Made by a program: the position numbers and the translations under genes
Source: Desulfosarcina ovata subsp. ovata
GTDB lineage: Bacteria; Desulfobacterota; Desulfobacteria; Desulfobacterales; Desulfosarcinaceae
DNA length: 64,000 bases
Assembly: GCF_009689005.1 (NCBI RefSeq)
Contig: NZ_AP021879.1
Coordinates: forward strand, 6,481,724 to 6,545,723
Reading direction: 5' to 3'
Notes under the pieces: model-generated
The model's input: only the letters and a program-made list of their open reading frames with translations
Told to the model about the DNA's origin: nothing
Databases searched by the model: none
Shown: positions 60,323-64,000 of the stretch, one piece after another
Layout: each line of letters begins with the position of its first letter
Numbering within the stretch: the first letter of the stretch is position 1

Positions 60323-63300
60323 ATGTCGAAAAGACCAACGGCGAACAAGAGAATCAGAAAAAGCTTCGGCAAAATTAAGAAAATCGTGGAGATTCCTGAT
60401 TTGATCGGTATGCAGCGGGACTCCTATCAGCGGTTTCTGCAGATGGACATTCCTCCAGAAAAGCGGGAGGATATCGGTCTGCAGGCGGTCTTCAAGTCCG
60501 TATTTCCGATTAAGGATTTTACTGGAAGCGCCTCTCTCGAGTTCGTGTCTTATCGATTTGCTGAGATCAAGCACAGCGAAGAAGAGTGTGTCCACCGCGG
60601 CATGACGTACGAGCTGCCCGTCCGGATTACGGTGCGGCTTGTGGTTTACGATACCGACAAGGACACGGGCGTGTCCAATATCCGGGACATCAAAGAACAG
60701 GAGATCTATTTTGGTACCATTCCGCTGATGACGGCAAAGGGCACGTTTATCATCAACGGTACCGAGCGTGTCGTTGTCAGCCAGCTGCACCGCTCGTCAG
60801 GTGTCTTTTTCGACCATGACAAGGGGAAAAGCCACTCCAGTGGTAAAATTATCTACAGTTCGCGAATCATCCCGGTTCGTGGCTCGTGGATTGACCTTGA
60901 AATCGATCCCAAGGATATTGTCTATATCCGCATTGACCGCCGCCGGAAATTTCCGGTTACCGTGCTCTTCAAAGCTTTTGGCTACTCCACAGAGGATTTG
61001 CTAAGCTATTTTTACAAGACAGAGAAAGTTATCGTTGAAGATGGGGCCTACTATCGCGAATTCACGCCCGAACTGCTCAAAGGAACCCGCGCCAGCAAGG
61101 ATGTCCTCGACCCGAACACGGGAGAGGCGCTTGTCAAGAAGGGCCGCATGTTCACCCAGCGCGCCCTCAGACAGATGGTGGCCTCCAATTTCACGCGGGT
61201 GCCCATTGAACAGGAAGATGTCCTCGACAAGGCCGTTGCTTTTGCTATTGGCGACCCTGAATCCGGAGAAGTGATCGCCAGCGCCAATGACGTGATCGAC
61301 GAAGCCCTGCTCAAGCGCCTCGCCGATGGCGGAATTCAGGAGTTTGAACTGCTTTTTATCGATGGGGCATCCAGCAGCGATTCCATCCGCAAGACGCTGA
61401 TGCTCGACAAGGTCGCCACCAAGGAAGAGGCACTGATTGAAATCTATCGCCTGCTACGGCCTGGGAACCCGGCCACTCCGGAAGTGGCCCAGGATTTTCT
61501 CGATCATCTGTTTTTCAAATCCGCCTACTACGATTTGTCCGGCGTCGGGCGGCTTAAAATCAATCTGCGCCTGGGAATTGAAACCCCGGTCAACGTAAGA
61601 ACATTGCGCAAAGAGGATATCCTGCTAACTGCCAAAACGCTCATCGAACTCAGGGATACCCAGGGTGTGGTCGACGATATCGACCACCTGGGCAACCGGC
61701 GGGTCCGGGCCGTGGGCGAGCTGCTCGAAAATCAGTACCGTATCGGTTTGGTCCGGATGGAGCGCGCCATCAAGGAGCGGATGAGCCTGCAGGAGGTCGA
61801 CGCCCTCATGCCCCATGACCTGGTCAATCCGAAGCCGGTTTCTGCCGTGGTCAAGGAGTTTTTCGGCACCAGTCAGCTCAGCCAGTTCATGGACAAAACC
61901 AATCCACTGTCCGAAACCACGCATAAGCGAAGACTCAGCGCCTTGGGCCCCGGCGGCCTGACGCGTGAACGGGCCGGCTTCGAAGTCCGCGACGTGCATC
62001 CTTCTCACTACGGCCGGATCTGTCCCATCGAGACCCCTGAAGGGCCCAACATCGGTCTTATCGTGTCCCTCAGCACCTATGCGAAGGTGAACGATTTCGG
62101 GTTTATCGAAACCCCTTACCGGGTTGTCGATAACGCCACCGTATCCAAGGACGTGCGATTTCTCAGTGCTTTTGAGGAAAAAGATCACCCCATTGCCCAG
62201 GCGAATGCGCCCATTGATGATGCGTCGGTTTACATCAATCCGACGGTCACTTCGCGGGTGGCCGGTGAATTCATGATGGTTGACCGCGAACGCATCGAGT
62301 TGATGGATATTTCGCCCAATCAGCTGGTCAGCGTGTCGGCCTCGCTGATTCCTTTCCTCGAAAATGACGACGCCAACCGCGCACTGATGGGGTCGAACAT
62401 GCAGCGACAGGCGGTTCCCCTGATCAAGGCCGAGGCGCCGCTCGTGGGCACCGGCATTGAAGGCGTGGTGGCCAAAGACTCCGGTGTTACCATTGTCGCC
62501 AAACGGGACGGCGAGGTGGTCGATGTGGATGCTTCGCGGATCGTTCTCAAACATGCCACGCCCGACGAACGCACCGGCAAACAGGTGTCCATCCACAACC
62601 TGCTTAAGTTTGTACGTTCCAACCAGAACACCTGCTTCAACCAGCGTCCGATTGTCAAGAAACACCAGTTCGTCAAGGCCGGTGAAATCATTGCCGACGG
62701 GCCTGCCACCGAGCAGGGAGAACTGGCCCTGGGCAAAAACGTTACCGTGGCCTTCATGCCTTGGGGAGGGTACAACTTCGAAGACTCCATCCTGGTCAGC
62801 GAACGCCTGGTTCGGGACGGCGTCTATACATCGGTGCATATCGAAGAGTTCGAGGTGGTTGCCAGGGATACCAAACTGGGCAAGGAAGAGGTGACCCGCG
62901 ACATCCCCAACGTCGGTGAGGAAGCACTGAAAAACCTGGATGACAGCGGAATCATTCGGCTGGGTGCGGAAGTCCAACAGGGCGATATCCTGGTGGGCAA
63001 GATCACGCCCAAAGGGGAAACCCAGCTTTCACCGGAAGAAAAGTTGCTCAGGGCGATTTTCGGAGAGAAGGCCGGTGATGTCAAGGATACCTCTTTGCGG
63101 GTGCCGCCGGGTGTCGAAGGCATCGTTATTGACGCCAAAATATTTTCTCGTCGGGGTGTGGAAAAGGATGAGCGGACCTTGGCGATCGAGGCGGCCGAAA
63201 TAGCCGGCATGGAGAAAAACAAAAACGACGAGATCAAAATCATCGGTCAAAGTGTTCGCTCGCAGTTGGAGAAAATGCTTGATGGACAACAGTGTGCGGC

Positions 63301-64000
63301 ACCACTGAAGAAAGGCAAGCGGATCTATCTGAACAAGAATGCCACCATTGAGGCGGGGAGCCTGGCCGAAATCCCCGTGGCCGATCTGGAAGGCCTGTTT
63401 TTCGATGATCCGGATTTGACCGAACGGGTCCATCAGGTCCTCGAGATCTACCGTGAGCAGGTCGATCGCTGCGAAAATGAGCTCGAAAACCGGCTGGGGC
63501 ATTTCGAGAAAGGCGACGAACTGCCCCCCGGCGTGATCAAAATGGTCAAGGTCTATGTGGCCATGAAACGCAAACTTTCCGTTGGCGACAAAATGGCCGG
63601 TCGCCACGGCAACAAAGGCGTGGTTTCCCGAATCCTGCCCATCGAAGATATGCCCTACTTTGCCGATGGGCGCACCGTGGACATGGTGCTCAACCCGCTG
63701 GGCGTACCCTCTCGAATGAATGTCGGCCAGATCCTCGAAATTCATCTGGGCCTTGCGGCCAAGGGGTTGGGCGACCAGCTCAATGCCCTGCTCGATGCGC
63801 AGCAGGTCGATGCTATCCGCGGCAAACTGAATAATATTTTCGGCGAGGCGGCCGGTGATGTGGAGAACATGGACGCCGCCGATGTCGTAGCCCTGGCCGG
63901 CCATTATAGAAATGGCGTTCATATGGCAACACCGGTATTCGACGGGGCCAAGGAAGAGGAAATCAAAACCCTGTTGTCTGAGGCCGATTTGAGCCCGACC
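60323..64000 (+). CDS. rpoB: RNA polymerase beta subunit (partial, runs off the window)
   Basis: The reading frame is open from ATG 60323 to the window end: 1226 codons, about 90 percent of a usual RpoB. It starts [20 protein letters not shown]. The rifampicin-region sequence [20 protein letters not shown] with RLSALGPGG keeps the residues of drug-sensitive polymerases (Asp, His, Ser at the main sites). Other landmarks are [16 protein letters not shown] and [15 protein letters not shown]. rpoC should follow outside the window. Confidence 0.98.
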   Translation, partial: MSKRPTANKRIRKSFGKIKKIVEIPDLIGMQRDSYQRFLQMDIPPEKREDIGLQAVFKSVFPIKDFTGSASLEFVSYRFAEIKHSEEECVHRGMTYELPVRITVRLVVYDTDKDTGVSNIRDIKEQEIYFGTIPLMTAKGTFIINGTERVVVSQLHRSSGVFFDHDKGKSHSSGKIIYSSRIIPVRGSWIDLEIDPKDIVYIRIDRRRKFPVTVLFKAFGYSTEDLLSYFYKTEKVIVEDGAYYREFTPELLKGTRASKDVLDPNTGEALVKKGRMFTQRALRQMVASNFTRVPIEQEDVLDKAVAFAIGDPESGEVIASANDVIDEALLKRLADGGIQEFELLFIDGASSSDSIRKTLMLDKVATKEEALIEIYRLLRPGNPATPEVAQDFLDHLFFKSAYYDLSGVGRLKINLRLGIETPVNVRTLRKEDILLTAKTLIELRDTQGVVDDIDHLGNRRVRAVGELLENQYRIGLVRMERAIKERMSLQEVDALMPHDLVNPKPVSAVVKEFFGTSQLSQFMDKTNPLSETTHKRRLSALGPGGLTRERAGFEVRDVHPSHYGRICPIETPEGPNIGLIVSLSTYAKVNDFGFIETPYRVVDNATVSKDVRFLSAFEEKDHPIAQANAPIDDASVYINPTVTSRVAGEFMMVDRERIELMDISPNQLVSVSASLIPFLENDDANRALMGSNMQRQAVPLIKAEAPLVGTGIEGVVAKDSGVTIVAKRDGEVVDVDASRIVLKHATPDERTGKQVSIHNLLKFVRSNQNTCFNQRPIVKKHQFVKAGEIIADGPATEQGELALGKNVTVAFMPWGGYNFEDSILVSERLVRDGVYTSVHIEEFEVVARDTKLGKEEVTRDIPNVGEEALKNLDDSGIIRLGAEVQQGDILVGKITPKGETQLSPEEKLLRAIFGEKAGDVKDTSLRVPPGVEGIVIDAKIFSRRGVEKDERTLAIEAAEIAGMEKNKNDEIKIIGQSVRSQLEKMLDGQQCAAPLKKGKRIYLNKNATIEAGSLAEIPVADLEGLFFDDPDLTERVHQVLEIYREQVDRCENELENRLGHFEKGDELPPGVIKMVKVYVAMKRKLSVGDKMAGRHGNKGVVSRILPIEDMPYFADGRTVDMVLNPLGVPSRMNVGQILEIHLGLAAKGLGDQLNALLDAQQVDAIRGKLNNIFGEAAGDVENMDAADVVALAGHYRNGVHMATPVFDGAKEEEIKTLLSEADLSPT

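Noticed and set aside
1-64000. CRISPR arrays, rRNA operons, prophage or integrase genes
   Set aside because: No regularly spaced repeats, no 16S/23S signature and no phage or transposase gene was seen; the only mobile signals are the short non-coding elements.

Overview
The window looks like chromosomal DNA of a strictly anaerobic, probably sulfate-reducing or syntrophic member of the Desulfobacterota (Desulfosarcina/Desulfococcus-like). I infer this from a B12-dependent ribonucleotide reductase, a tungsten-type aldehyde:ferredoxin oxidoreductase, a complete Rnf complex with its own multiheme cytochrome c, a CooC-type maturation ATPase with a corrinoid-activator-like ASKHA protein (both typical of Wood-Ljungdahl organisms), a membrane pyrophosphatase, and the gene order ispE-tRNA-Gln-prs-rplY-pth. 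No taxonomic search was possible. The contig starts just upstream of nrdJ and ends inside rpoB.

Layout. 0-9.6 kb: nrdJ (+); a ChaN-type lipoprotein (-); a thioredoxin/CcdA/DoxX redox operon (-); proC (-); an aldehyde oxidoreductase with a ThiS/MoaD-like partner (+). 9.8-15.4 kb: yggT, divIVA, two PilT-like ATPases, a zinc-ribbon/receiver-like protein, a 52-residue protein and a metallo-beta-lactamase-fold hydrolase (+). This stretch carries several miniature inverted-repeat elements. 15.6-20.5 kb: a DUF3568-like lipoprotein, tilS, ftsH, folP (-). 20.9-24.2 kb: SRP RNA, grpE, dnaK (+). 24.2-35.9 kb: an acyl-CoA synthetase (-), then serA, a DUF1844-like gene, ispE, tRNA-Gln, prs, rplY, pth, hppA, carD and a pseudouridine synthase (+). 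36.0-42.9 kb: the Rnf operon on the minus strand, in the order cytochrome c, rnfC, D, G, E, A, then a terminator-like hairpin, then an RnfB fused to a GltD/NfnB-like flavoprotein. 43.2-49.9 kb: a seven-gene minus-strand run of CooC-like ATPase, AcuC-type deacetylase, AcuB-like CBS protein, PrmA-like methyltransferase, MBL hydrolase, Sir2 deacylase and ASKHA activator. 50.2-54.2 kb: a phasin-like protein, an AarF/UbiB kinase and a LysM lytic transglycosylase. 54.4-64 kb: the classical tRNA-tuf-rpmG-tRNA-Trp-secE-nusG-rplKAJL-rpoB translation/transcription operon.

How the parts may work together (inference). AOR, Rnf and the pyrophosphatase are all routes for handling low-potential electrons or ion gradients. 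The RnfB fusion adds a predicted NAD(P)H-reactive flavoprotein to the Rnf ferredoxin entry subunit. The 43-50 kb operon joins two kinds of protein-lysine deacylase, a lysine methyltransferase and nickel/corrinoid maturation factors. That is a plausible acetyl-CoA-responsive control module for CODH/ACS, though no CODH/ACS gene is in view.

Most unusual observations: (1) the RnfB-GltD fusion separated from rnfA by an internal terminator; (2) the deacylase/methyltransferase/CooC/ASKHA operon; (3) a truncated miniature element that supplies the last base of the AOR stop codon and the start codon of the ThiS-like gene; (4) three families of short inverted-repeat elements plus a dispersed repeat of about 100 bp; (5) a near-perfect 43-nt palindrome between rplL and rpoB.
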